Source: Chlorops oryzae (Eukaryota; Arthropoda; Insecta; Diptera; Chloropidae). From it: a stretch of DNA of 64,000 nucleotides. Below are positions 40,901-47,530 of the stretch, piece by piece (position 1 is the first letter of the stretch; the number at the start of each line of letters is the position of its first letter). The DNA is taken from the NCBI GenBank assembly GCA_020466095.1, contig CM035808.1:9455012-9519011 (forward strand). The letters are read 5' to 3'. A model generated the notes under the pieces. The model was not told where the DNA came from. It ran no database searches and saw nothing but the letters and a program-made list of their open reading frames with translations. Position numbers and translations under genes: made by a program.

Positions 40901-41659
40901 GTACCTAAGTTTGCATTAAATTTATAAATGATCATTAATAAATTGCATCTAAATGACCATTTAGTTCTTAGATGATCATTTTTAGATTGCATCTGAATGA
41001 ATATTCAATTAATAAATGATCATTAATAGATCGCTTCTAAATGACCATTAAATTAAGAATTTCACCTTAATGGCCATTAAGCGTCATAAGTGATCATTTA
41101 AAGGCCATTTAGCTAAGTTAAATGACCCTAAACGAATGAGAATTTAGAAGTCCTTCATGTAAGCTCATCTCATTTTGAACAAATTCAAAGAGAAGAAGAA
41201 CTCTAATTTGTTAATTTACAGAGGATATATGTATAAAATTTATAAGATTTGTTAAATTCAGAATTACATTGGATTTTTCGAAAGACTTTAACGCTACTTA
41301 TAAATTCAAAACAGCTCTTTTCGGGGAGCGTTCAAACCCAAACTGGTGACGAGGCCGCCAACAGTGCCAACAGCGTAAGTGGTAGCACCGATACGGATCC
41401 GGACAGTGATGCAAATCGTGCCGCCGACGGTTATACGGAAGGTATTCCCGGACCAGTAACACGTTTGGTCGTGCTGGCAAATCGAGGATTAGCAAATCTA
41501 ATACAAGATCTTATACTGGTGTGTACCAAATGAATTCTCCACCAAAAAAAAAACTACAACTCTTCATTTATTATTTATTCAATTCAATTCCAGCGCATTG
41601 CTGCGACAAGCGAAAAGTTCGTCAACTTCAAAGCCAAGCTCATTACGGCGCTGATTTAA
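16771..41659 (+). CDS. Secreted precursor protein with alternative middle exons
   Basis: I do not recognise this gene by name. Exon 1 (16771-16902) encodes a signal peptide: a start MKQDT, a hydrophobic core FIFVCCLWSAAAIAFVSA, then NPLPASN. Exon 2 is 31866-31973. One set of shared 3' exons is 39433-39785, 40016-40130, 41315-41518 and 41594-41659; all junctions are GT-AG and phases agree, giving 325 residues. Further alternative exons begin at 32188, 33506 and 35517. R-N-K-R furin-type sites occur in exon 2 and exactly at the 39785/40016 junction, so the product may be cleaved in the secretory pathway. The C-terminal part is Gly/Ser/Asp-rich, then GIPGPVTRLVVLANRG and LIQDLIL, ending ITALI. 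Function is unknown. Splice assignments are by hand; confidence is high for the gene, moderate for individual isoforms. Confidence 0.8.
16903..18427. other. Start of 15 kb intron, nothing distinctive
   Basis: AT-rich intronic DNA. No open frame, TIR pair or repeat that I could delimit was found here. Confidence 0.5.
18428..18753 (-). mobile_element. Retroposed insert with 16-bp TSD
   Basis: A GC-rich block is bounded by the 16-mer AAATGTGTCCCCTTTT at 18412-18427 and 18754-18769. A T-run lies immediately inside the left duplication, which is a poly-A tail if read on the minus strand. These are the marks of LINE-mediated retroposition (SINE, truncated LINE 3' end or retrotranscript). Several short frames cross the block on both strands, none recognisable. 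The identity of the source RNA is unknown to me. Confidence 0.75.
18770..20814. other. Intronic DNA, no structure seen
   Basis: AT-rich intron with poly-T runs and short frames only. Nothing that I can name. Confidence 0.5.
20815..21211. mobile_element. pogo/Tigger-like MITE
   Basis: Ends are CAGTAGTTTCGCTATATAAG and the complement CTTATAAAGCGAAACTACTG, with TA at 20813-20814 and 21212-21213. The interior repeats TATAAGAAA-type words derived from the same ends. No transposase frame is present. CAGT-starting ends with a TA target fit pogo-type non-autonomous elements. Confidence 0.8.
21354..21806. mobile_element. Possible old hAT-like element
   Basis: TAGAGCT near 21354 and AGCTCTA near 21800 form a short inverted pair around a region rich in GAGTACT/TAATCGAT words, which is a common look of decayed hAT MITEs. 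No matching target duplication is visible, so this is tentative. Confidence 0.3.
21807..26681. other. Intronic DNA, mostly featureless
   Basis: Long AT-rich intron interior. A short palindrome around 22816-22882 (GTCCATTAAT / ATTAATGGAC with GGGGC-type outer ends) may be the end of another element. Frames at 22630-22836 (minus) and 25574-25939 (plus) have no recognisable domain. Confidence 0.5.
26682..26800 (+). mobile_element. Solo end of the DD41D-type transposon
   Basis: CAGGGTGTTCCGTACTAA and the next 100 bases match the outer end of the complete element at 42949, with scattered substitutions and small gaps. TA precedes it. No second inverted end is found nearby, so this is a truncated relic of the same family. 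Confidence 0.65.
27698..27849. mobile_element. TTAA-flanked MITE, copy 1
   Basis: TTAA at 27694-27697 and 27850-27853 flanks inverted ends CCCTCTAAT / ATTAGAGGG. CCC-starting TIRs with a TTAA target are typical of piggyBac-like elements. A second copy in the opposite orientation lies at 49531-49664. Confidence 0.8.
28327..30219. mobile_element. Long-TIR transposon (arms about 500 bp)
   Basis: The left arm 28327-28828 (starting TTTTGGACCAGAGAAACTGG) is reproduced almost perfectly in reverse complement at 29717-30219. Weaker inverted similarity may continue outward for some 25 bases on each side (ACACAGG..TACAA). The 0.9 kb between the arms carries a decayed coding region (see 28870-29585). 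No clear target duplication was found. The near-identity of the arms argues for recent insertion or arm homogenisation. Confidence 0.8.
28870..29585 (+). pseudogene. Decayed transposon-associated protein
   Basis: Conceptual translation in shifting frames gives motifs of a family I know from many arthropod genomes but cannot assign a function: LPPLHIKLGL, EGVFIGPDIRKIM, VVGNFLGNKKSDNY, MSLKIHFLHSHLDFFPEN, SDEQGERIHQD and LSDYCWSL. At least two frame changes are needed, near 29232 and near 29295, and no start codon is evident. It therefore cannot make the full protein. It sits exactly between the long inverted arms, so it is likely the element's own gene or captured cargo. Confidence 0.65.
30545..30655 (+). 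repeat. tRNA-derived SINE or tRNA relic
   Basis: TGGCTCAACGCG looks like an A box and GGGTTCAAATC like a B box. The sequence around the B box pairs as a 5-bp T-arm (CGCGG / TCGCG with one G-T), and CTCA/TGAG can form a D-arm. The acceptor stem does not pair. An AT-rich run follows, as at a SINE tail. Confidence 0.55.
30955..31045 (-). repeat. tRNA-derived relic, minus strand
   Basis: On the minus strand TAGCATAGAGCA (A-box-like) precedes CCGGTTCAAACC (B-box-like) at tRNA-like spacing. It faces the element at 30545. It may be a SINE head or a tRNA pseudogene; no acceptor stem could be closed. Confidence 0.5.
31866..31973 (+). CDS. Secreted-protein gene, exon 2
   Basis: Thirty-six codons, phase 0 at both ends (CAG|GAA..AAG|GTATGC). 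The sequence EIDVLSISAQDQEQL leads into ERNKR followed by TVGLLRELFPDL. R-N-K-R fits the furin consensus R-X-K/R-R. All alternative downstream exons examined enter in phase 0, so this exon can join any of them. Confidence 0.8.
32188..32403 (+). CDS. Alternative exon A with its own stop
   Basis: Follows the acceptor ..ACTTCAG in phase 0 and reads EINLQIDRLVNTILQKIGPS, a relative of exons B and C. It then diverges into an Asp/Glu-rich end and stops at TAA (32401-32403). AATAAA at 32423 follows within 20 bases, so it is a good candidate terminal exon. Joined to exons 1 and 2 it would give a 151-residue protein. Confidence 0.7.
   Translation, partial: EINLQIDRLVNTILQKIGPSILGTALNPTLFNSPRRTYPADADDSNEKDLRTNVNVESVFEPDEEFSKNQS
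33506..34375 (+). CDS. Alternative exon B (acidic, Ser/Thr-rich)
   Basis: Acceptor ..TTTCTAG then QIDSIVNRIIAQVIRAVGPS. It continues with DDFDDDDDDHDND, a Ser/Lys run, VKIELPTFPPD, a second Asp run and a long Thr/Ser-rich tail. It can end two ways. Reading through, it stops at TAA 34373-34375 with AATAAA nearby (about 34454). Alternatively GTAAGC at 34372 is a good donor, leaving phase 2, which joins in frame to the exon at 40016. The second option makes it interchangeable with exon 39433-39785, which also enters in phase 0 and leaves in phase 2. Confidence 0.75.
   Translation, partial: QIDSIVNRIIAQVIRAVGPSLLPTLLGNRPPAQPSSNGFDDFDDDDDDHDNDADGSDTKNTIDSKKSNSKKSSSETSGVMVKIELPTFPPDNVDDDDVDVDDVNGTISTAVDAQVSSTTSQTTTSTSSPITTTIPNPTTSRIPDEPMTTVDSILRISKRAKIFPTLTNPETTTTTTTTNTYTSFYPVQYTTNVVPNYPTTLRPILTRSTNDETTSINSNNFVENSTEEFDVDDAELVAIISNINRLLNSTNYFITTRDNLPSSSATTTTTTPSPASTTVKITKLFPINS
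34706..35281. mobile_element. hAT-like MITE carrying a nested MITE
   Basis: The identical 8-mer CTACATTC lies at 34698-34705 and 35282-35289. The ends are inverted relatives (GGGATGGGCAAAAAA on the left; TTGCCTATCCC near the right) and the arms are rich in ATCGATATATCG palindromes. The right end has a few extra bases (TTTTAG) beyond the TIR match. It lies between alternative exons B and C. Confidence 0.7.
34943..35117. mobile_element. TA-flanked MITE nested in the 34706 element
   Basis: CAGTGTACTCTGTTTTAAGC at the left and the related complement GCAGAAGGTACACTG at the right, with TA at 34941-34942 and 35118-35119. The interior repeats CCGCTTA-type words. It looks like a small pogo/Tc1-type non-autonomous element. 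Confidence 0.75.
35517..35833 (+). CDS. Alternative exon C with apparent frameshift
   Basis: Acceptor ..TTGTTGTAG then QVDDQVNSIISKLLRAFGPT, closely related to exon B. After DADFDDDDE the frame matching exon B (Ser run, then VSIELPTFAPD, an Asp run and a Ser/Thr run) continues in a different register. One base is missing, or two are extra, near 35655-35665. In the shifted frame it reaches TGA at 35831-35833; a strong donor GTAAGT lies at 35823. In the unshifted frame the exon to 35822 is 306 bases and would join exon 39433 in frame but with an unrelated tail. Sequencing error, polymorphism and genuine decay all fit. Confidence 0.6.
35834..36608. other. Possible 3' end of exon C, then non-coding
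   Basis: AATAAA at 36028-36033 could terminate a transcript ending in exon C. The rest is AT-rich without recognisable coding sequence up to the 14-bp satellite. Confidence 0.4.
36609..37264. repeat. 14-bp satellite array (about 47 units)
   Basis: Uninterrupted tandem copies of GATCGTTACTTCAA with a frequent variant starting AAATCG and occasional one-base changes (for example ATAATCG). Fourteen is not a multiple of three, so three units encode a 14-residue period, and long open frames appear in more than one register. These frames are a by-product of the repeat, not a gene. It lies between exon C and exon 39433. Confidence 0.95.
37265..39432. other. Intronic DNA with degraded repeats
   Basis: Around 37990-38400 CTCC/AGGAG-rich sequence recurs, including a 30-base segment CTTTTACACTCTTTTTCG seen twice (about 38298 and 38362); this may be a decayed TIR element. 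A CA-rich microsatellite occupies about 39064-39113. The 154-residue minus-strand frame at 37463-37927 has no recognisable domain. Confidence 0.45.
39433..39785 (+). CDS. Secreted-protein gene, Gln/Pro-rich exon
   Basis: Enters in phase 0 after ..CCTCCAATCAG, reads NGATDTQIDLSAINKQLEET, a Gln/Pro/Ala-rich run (SQQQPPQQQAPAQ), and a Ser/Thr/Asp segment ending DDRNKR. It leaves in phase 2 through GTAACC. The QID near its start faintly recalls the openings of exons A, B and C, but this could be chance. The closing R-N-K-R is completed by the first base of the next exon. The acceptor is weak (an A-run lies just upstream), so the 5' boundary is the least certain of this gene. Confidence 0.7.
40016..40130 (+). 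CDS. Secreted-protein gene, Gly-rich exon
   Basis: Takes the phase-2 codon from the preceding exon and reads FLSFGGAGLTGG, a Gly/Ser/Ala-rich stretch and NFLFDIIR, leaving in phase 0 at GTGAGT. If the R-N-K-R before it is cleaved, this exon starts the mature C-terminal chain. Confidence 0.75.
40150..41100. repeat. 45-bp intronic minisatellite
   Basis: The unit contains TCATTCAAAAATTGCACC and TAAATCCACATTAAGTG, with period 45. The best-preserved copies are at about 40345-40830 and progressively diverged copies flank them on both sides. It lies wholly inside the intron between 40130 and 41315. Confidence 0.9.
41315..41518 (+). CDS. Secreted-protein gene, penultimate exon
   Basis: Sixty-eight codons in phase 0: LFSGSVQTQTGDEAAN, an Asp/Ser-rich stretch, then YTEGIPGPVTRLVVLANRG and LANLIQDLIL. 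The aliphatic end continues directly into the last exon. Donor is CTG|GTGTGT. Confidence 0.8.
41594..41659 (+). CDS. Secreted-protein gene, last coding exon
   Basis: After ..CAATTCCAG the frame gives RIAATSEKFVNFKAKLITAL and a final I before TAA (41657-41659). It keeps the amphipathic pattern of the previous exon. Confidence 0.8.
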   Translation, partial: RIAATSEKFVNFKAKLITALI

Positions 41660-42780
41660 GAAGCGTCGAGCCGACGGTTCTCTCCACCATTTGCCGTGCT
41701 GTTTTGTTTTTTTATTTTTTTTTTTGTTTTTCTATTTTTATTTTTTCAAATGCGGGCAAAGTATTTGCCTACAATCGAATTCAACTCATCGAAACGAAGT
41801 TTAGTCACAATCTAGACCCAAAACCGATAAAACCGCAAAAGCCGCCGACCGCTTACGACAAAAACATTGTTGGCTGATTCGTTAATTTATCTCCCTACCG
41901 ATGATGATTTGGGCTTCGGCAGCGAAAAGAAAACCATAACCTCCAATCGATAAAAACACATGGAATCACATCCGATGGAATTATTATTATTATTTTTTTT
42001 TTTTCATACAAACTCAAAAAGGAAAAAGTTTTTTTGGCGCGAAATTTCTTCACAATCTTATTGTATATAAGACCGTTTTTAAAATTATATTTATTGTTAA
42101 AAGGAAGAGGATGTTAAATGGAGCTGAATGGTGATAATTTTTTTACAAATCCTATCTTTAAAAAAATCCTCATAAATTGAGAAAAAAAATTATTCTGTGC
42201 TGCAAAGTAGCTCAGTAGCCGCCTACTCGTATAATGTTACAGTACTATTTTTTAAACATTTTTTTTGAAATTGTTTTCCATTCCGATTACAACTATAACA
42301 ATAATAGGCTTCCCTCTGACTTGCACACATCTCTGTTTGTTCTTTTGTTGTTGCGCTTTGTAAATATTATAATTTTTTGTATTCACGATTCATTTTTTTT
42401 TTGTTTTTTATTTTTTATTAATTTTATTTAATTTTAAATGACTGTGGTGTTCTTTTTGTAAGCAACTGGTTTTTTCTGTTTGCTTGATCATAAGAAAATA
42501 AAAAGAAAAATTCTTGAAATACCTTAAAATCCTTTAACTCGTTCCGATTTGGACTTAAAGACAAAAAGTGTCCTTCAAGTCTATTCCCTCTGCAATTGTT
42601 ATATGGAAAAATGTACTACTTTCAGTCACACAGAATTTGTTTAAGTCGATTTCAGTTTCTGTTAGATTTAAGCATTGTAAATAAAAAAAAAAAAAGAAAT
42701 TTTATAAGTAAAGAAAATGTGTTTTCACTTTTCATTCGAAAGGATAAAGGGACGAATTAATTTAACGGCAACAGTATTCG
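41660..42780 (+). other. Probable 3' UTR and downstream DNA
   Basis: T-rich sequence follows the stop codon. Several AATAAA-type signals occur (for example near 42496 and 42679), so a 3' UTR of up to about 1 kb is possible. No further gene is seen. Confidence 0.4.
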
Positions 42781-42948
42781 GGGCTGGGCAGTATTTCAAT
42801 TACTTGTATTTGAAGTACATATTTGGTATTTGTACTTCAATTACTTCCTAAGAATGTAATTTATAATTGGTAATTCAAATTCCTGATGGTGAGGTATTTT
42901 TTAATTAGTATTTCAAATACTTATTGCTTTTAAATACAATTTAACATA

Positions 42949-44642
42949 CAGGGTGTTCCGTACTAACGTGCTTTTCTTTATAGGGTTGGTAGAGGGGGTC
43001 ATTGTGAACAAAAAAATCGTATGAGAGGGGGGGGTCTAAAATGTAACCCTGAGGAGTTATAGGGCCTTAAAGTTTTTAGGCAGTGAGTCGAAAAAAATAA
43101 TTCTCCCACGATAATGGTTTATCGTAGGGAAAAAACTGAAATGCAGTTTGAAAGCTAATTGTATGGGCTTTTAAGAAAAATTAAGTTGCTGGTCAAAATT
43201 TGAGCCATTGAGGGAAAAATAAACGGTCAAAGTCAAAAATTCTGAAAAAATTTTCATTTTTTCGACTTTGAGAGCCATTTTGGTATGAAAAAGGTCGTAT
43301 TAACACATACTTTTCTAATTTTTTTCCAAATCTACGTTAAATTTCCTTTAAAACGTTGGTACATTTGTCATACCTTGTTAGCGGTTTAACCTCAGGAAAA
43401 ATAGGTTTCAAAAACAAAAACAAACTTGAACTTTTTTTATTCAATTTAATTTTATTTGTAAACAGAAGATATTTGTCGAGTGGACTGATGAGTCCACTTT
43501 TACAAAGGACGGGGTTTTTAATTTCCACAACGCACACCTTTGGTCTCAATCGAACCCGCAAGCTATGCGAGTGGGTGGGTCACAATTTAAATTTTCTGTC
43601 AATGTTTGGGCTGGTATAATTGGTTCAAATTTAATTGGTCCCCATGTATTTGACTCAAATCTGAATTCGCGGCTGTACGTTGAGTTTTTAGAAGCAAATC
43701 TACCGGAACTTCTAGAAGATGTGCCGTTGATGGTGAGGAACCAAATAATTTACCAGCATGATGGTGCTCCAGCACATTTTGGTGCAATTGTAAGGGACTT
43801 CTTAGACGAAAACTATCGAAATAGATGGATTGGAAGGAATGGTCCGGTGAAATGGCCACCACGATCACCAGACCTTACACCTTTAGATTTCTTTTTGTGG
43901 GGTCGACTGAAGGAAATCGTATATTCAGCTCCCGTTCGGTCAAGACCACATTTAATAGGCCGTATCATGGAAGCTTTCAATATTGTAAGAGAAGAATTAC
44001 CAAATACAAATCTATGTCATGAAATTCTAAAAAGAGCGAACTGTTGCGTACATAGGTCCGGCCACCAATTTGAAAACGTCCTGTAAGAATAAAACAAATT
44101 TTGTTTTAAATTTATGCGAACGTTAACAGTTTACAAATAAAATTAAATTGAATAAAAAAAGTTCAAGTTTGTTTTTGTTTTTGAAACCTATTTTTCCTGA
44201 GGTTAAACCGCTAACAAGGTATGACAAATGTACCAACGTTTTAAAGGAAATTTAACGTAGATTTGGAAAAAAATTAGAAAAGTATGTGTTAATACGACCT
44301 TTTTCATACCAAAATGGCTCTCAAAGTCGAAAAAATGAAAATTTTTTCAGAATTTTTGACTTTGACCGTTTATTTTTCCCTCAATGGCTCAAATTTTGAC
44401 CAGCAACTTAATTTTTCTTAAAAGCCCATACAATTAGCTTTCAAACTGCATTTCAGTTTTTTCCCTACGATAAACCATTATCGTGGGAGAATTATTTTTT
44501 TCGACTCACTGCCTAAAAACTTTAAGGCCCTATAACTCCTCAGGGTTACATTTTAGACCCCCCCCTCTCATACGATTTTTTGTTCACAATGACCCCTCTA
44601 CCAACCCTATAAAGAAAAGCACGTTAGTACGGAAACACCCTG
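42949..44642 (+). mobile_element. DD41D Tc1/mariner element with 0.5 kb TIRs
   Basis: Ends CAGGGTGTTCCGTACTAACG / complement with TA at 42947-42948 and 44643-44644. The inverted arms 42949-43463 and 44129-44642 are nearly identical. The centre holds a DDE transposase part (43468-44086). A related solo end lies at 26682. The acid spacing and family resemblance fit the DD41D (rosa-like) branch of the superfamily. With only the catalytic half of the gene this copy should not be autonomous. Confidence 0.85.
43468..44086 (+). pseudogene. Truncated DD41D transposase (catalytic domain only)
   Basis: The frame opens right at the inner edge of the left arm and reads VEWTDESTFTKDG (first catalytic Asp), IIYQHDGAPAHF (second) and WPPRSPDLTPLDFFLWG (third, in PLDFF). 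I count 41 residues between the second and third Asp. It ends at TAA 44084-44086 after FENVL. A full superfamily transposase has a helix-turn-helix DNA-binding region of roughly 100-150 residues before the first Asp; that is missing and its place is taken by the inverted arm. An in-frame ATG exists only at 43565, after the first Asp. Confidence 0.85.
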
Positions 44643-44689
44643 TATAATATAATACATAAATACTTGATAGTGAAAAATTCCTATACGAC

Positions 44690-44915
44690 TAGGTTAGGTT
44701 AGGTTCGGTTAGGTTAGGTTATGTTATGTTAGCTAAGGTTAGGATAGGTTAGGTTAGGTTAGGTTAGGTTAGGTTAGGTTCGGTTCGGTTAAGTTAGGTT
44801 AGGTTCGGTTAGGTTAGGTTCGGTTAGGTTAGGTTAGGTTAGGTTAGGTTAGGTTATGTTAGGTTCGGTTAGGTAAAGTTAGGTTAGGTTCGGTTAGGTT
44901 AGGTTAGGTTAGATT
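44690..44915. repeat. Interstitial (TTAGG)n tract
   Basis: About 225 bases of AGGTT repeats, i.e. the canonical arthropod telomere unit TTAGG, with scattered variants (TTCGG, TTATG, AGCTAAGG). It starts 46 bases after the DD41D element and abuts the 3' end of the minus-strand LINE. It is internal, imperfect and joined to a LINE, so it is better read as a LINE-tail microsatellite than a telomere. Confidence 0.9.
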
Positions 44916-46080
44916 ACTTGGGCTGTGTTATACCGACACACTAAGACCCAAGGCCCATTTTGATACCCTATAGAGGTGAACACCTATCTCTAAATTCATT
45001 TTGAGCTAGCAATAAAGCCATCGATTTGGGTAAGATTTTGCCAGTCTAGGTCCCTTGGGTATCGCATTCAATAGCTTCCTAAATAAGAGAATATTTTCCT
45101 TGAAAACACAGGGTACTGCAGCAAAAAAGTGTTTCGGAGATTCTTCTTCCTCGTCTACTTGGCAGTATCTGAAATAAGTGGATGTCCTTCTTTGTAGTCT
45201 CGCCACATGACCGCCCACTGGACAGTGACCAGTAAAAATTCCGACTGCCGCGGATAGGCTGGACCGGGAAATCTGTACAAGTACAGTTTTAAAAAAAAAA
45301 TTTTGATTTTATGGGCTTTGGTCCACAACTCTCTAAACTTCCTCTAACCCCCCAAATTTTTATTTGGGTTAATGTCTTATAATTGTTCAATACACCACTG
45401 TGGCCAATATAAGCACAACCAAAGCACTCTTTCTCTACCTACGTCCCTAACCGTAGACGACAGGTTACAGAGGTATACCTACACTTTCTTTTTCCGGAAA
45501 AATCTGAGCGGTTGTACCTCGTTGAGCTAGTTAATCTAGGATGCAATTGCCATAGATGTCCCTGTGTCCAGGAACCCAGATTATACGGATATGGTGCTCA
45601 GTCATCGCCTTTAGCGATGATAGGCATTTTAAGACCATCCTGGACCATCTAATAGACGACGAGTTCAGGGATTTGATAACTGCCTGACTGTCTGTGTACC
45701 TATAAATTAATGTTTCTTACTTAGACCACGTTATGCCTTAACCAGTCTAGTACCTTTTCTATTGCCGCAACTTCTGCTTGAAAAACGCTACAGTGATCTG
45801 GTAGACTGAAGTTTATTTCTAGATTTAGCTTTGGGCAGAAAACTCCTCCTCCAACTCGTTCCTCGAGCTTGGAGCCATCCATAACGAAATTAAGACGTCG
45901 ATCGTCTTCTATGGGGGAGCTTTTTCATACCCCTCTCGTTGGTATTAACGCTCTGAAGGCTCTATCAGTATCCACTACTGAAGCACAGTAATCAGTGTTA
46001 GTGGGGATAAAGTCAAGATTTCATAGGACATGTGTCCTGTACCTCTTAGTCTTCCCTGGCCAATGCTTTCTTAAGTTTTA
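44916..46080 (-). mobile_element. Decayed LINE 3' half with RNase H
   Basis: Minus-strand translation in several frames shows an RNase H domain: VMDGSKLEERVGGGVFC, CSVFQAEVAAIEKV, YTDSQAVIKSL and VPGHRDIYGNC. A C-terminal Cys-rich segment FRYCQVDEEEE follows. Stops and frame changes break it. RNase H after reverse transcriptase places it among I/LOA/R1-type non-LTR elements. The reverse transcriptase itself was not seen. Its 3' end runs into the TTAGG tract. Confidence 0.7.
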
Positions 46081-46104
46081 TGTCAATTAGTATGACATTA
46101 AAGA

Positions 46105-46175
46105 TATCACTTAGCGCTGGGGTTGGAGTTGATGACTAGAAAACGGAACTTCTGAGGTTCAAATCATACACAGGG
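46105..46175 (+). repeat. tRNA-like relic
   Basis: TTAGCGCTGGGGTTGG resembles an A box and GAGGTTCAAATCAT a B box at tRNA-like distance. It may be a SINE head inserted beside the LINE. Weak evidence. Confidence 0.35.
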
Positions 46176-46566
46176 GGATCCAAATCTAAAAATGAACATT
46201 TTAAAATAATATCTGAAATAAAAAACTCTTTAAAAAAATCTAGAAATTTATCAATTAATTTTTGTTCTTTTGAGAGCATTCCTACGTATATAAATTTCAC
46301 ACTGGAAATAAACAAGGGTTATTATTAACCAGACTTTAAAAGACCGGACCTAACATATTGATTGTAAAAAATTATAAATGGTCTGAAAATTATAATTTGT
46401 TAGGAATTTTTTGACCTTTTTGGACAAAAGAGGTCTCTTTTTGGACTATAAATGAAGCTCAAATTGTACTGTTGGGACCAAATTTTTGAAAGTAGTCATA
46501 ATTTAAAATATGTATTTTGCAATTGGTATTTTATTTACAGCAAACCATGTACTTTGCCCAGCCCTG

Positions 46567-47530
46567 CCAAAAGCTTACTTTATATGGTGGTGCTAAGTGT
46601 TCATTCAATAAATAGCTTACAAAGTATACAAGATTGTAGCCGAACTGTCTACCAATAGCTTACAAAGTATACAAGATTGTAGTCTAAGTGCCTACCAATA
46701 GCTTACAAAGTATACAATATTGTAGGCGAACTGCCTACCAATAGCTTACAAAGTATACGAGATTGTAGCCGAACTGCCTTTAGCTTACTTTATGTGGTGG
46801 TGCTAGACGTTCACTCTACAAAACGGCCACGCTCGAAAAAAAAGTATACTAGGATGGTACATGAGGTCGTATGCATTACCGCCTACGGCCTACGATATGT
46901 GTCACGGTCAGTGCCGGCCACGGAAGCATGCTAGAAGCAAAAAGAGCGTAAGCACTCGTATGTGCACAAAATTGCTCTCAAATGAGAAGTAAAGCTGAGA
47001 GCCAAAATTTCGTTCAGTTGAGTGGAAAACGTCAAGCGAGACGGAGCTGCGTCGGATGAAGCTAGATGAGAACGTAAATTTTTTCAGCCTTGATACACTT
47101 TGAAGAAAATGAATTTTTTATAGTTCAGGAATTTTTTCATCGTGTTCTTAACATTCAGTTATTTTATTATATAATATATATAAATTCAGCACATCATTGA
47201 TTTGTACAATAATTCTCTGCTCTGCACTGTAAATTTTCAAGATAAAAGAGCTCAAGATGAGCTGAAAAAGCTCCAAAATGAACCATCCCCGCCTCTTGGA
47301 CGAGGCGTTGAGTTTTTGCGACATATCGATCCAGGGACATACCCAGTTCTAAAGAACAAAATTTTTCGGCTCTAAGAAAAATTTATGAAATTTTGTATGA
47401 AAACATCCACAACTGTTTCTCGCTGTGTAATGTGCACGCACACAAACGCAATTAGTAAATGTAGTGGTGGCCGGCACTGGTCACGGTTCATTGCTTCTGT
47501 AGGCAGCATTTTGGCCGCTGGGGTAGTTCC
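46567..47530. repeat. Minisatellite-bearing element, copy 2 (interrupted)
   Basis: Four to five units of the 43-bp repeat (about 46610-46780) and the same 3' segment as copy 1 are seen. The 3' segment is split by the hAT element at 46909-47479 and resumes at 47480 with GGTTCATTGCTTCTGTAGGC. In copy 1 the corresponding sequence is continuous. Confidence 0.75.
46909..47479. mobile_element. hAT MITE nested in the minisatellite element
   Basis: Begins CAGTGCCGGCCAC and ends with the exact complement GTGGCCGGCACTG. The 8-mer GTCACGGT is present on both sides (46901-46908, 47480-47487). Copy 1 of the host repeat has the single 8-mer GTAACGGT at the same place, an empty-site comparison. The 571-bp interior has no transposase frame that I recognise. 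Confidence 0.92.

Larger units (their letters stand above)
42781..46566. mobile_element. Possible hAT-like MITE split by later insertions
   Basis: GGGCTGGGCAGTATTTC at 42781 is the inverted counterpart of ..GTACTTTGCCCAGCCC ending at 46566. Both sides carry TATTTGGTATT/ATTACTT-type sequence. Between them lie the DD41D element, the TTAGG tract, a LINE and a tRNA-like sequence. No clear target duplication remains, so joint origin of the two ends is inferred. Confidence 0.45.

Noticed and set aside
44690..44915. Telomere or chromosome end marked by TTAGG
   Set aside because: The tract is short, imperfect, flanked by single-copy-like and mobile DNA on both sides, and joined to a LINE 3' end.
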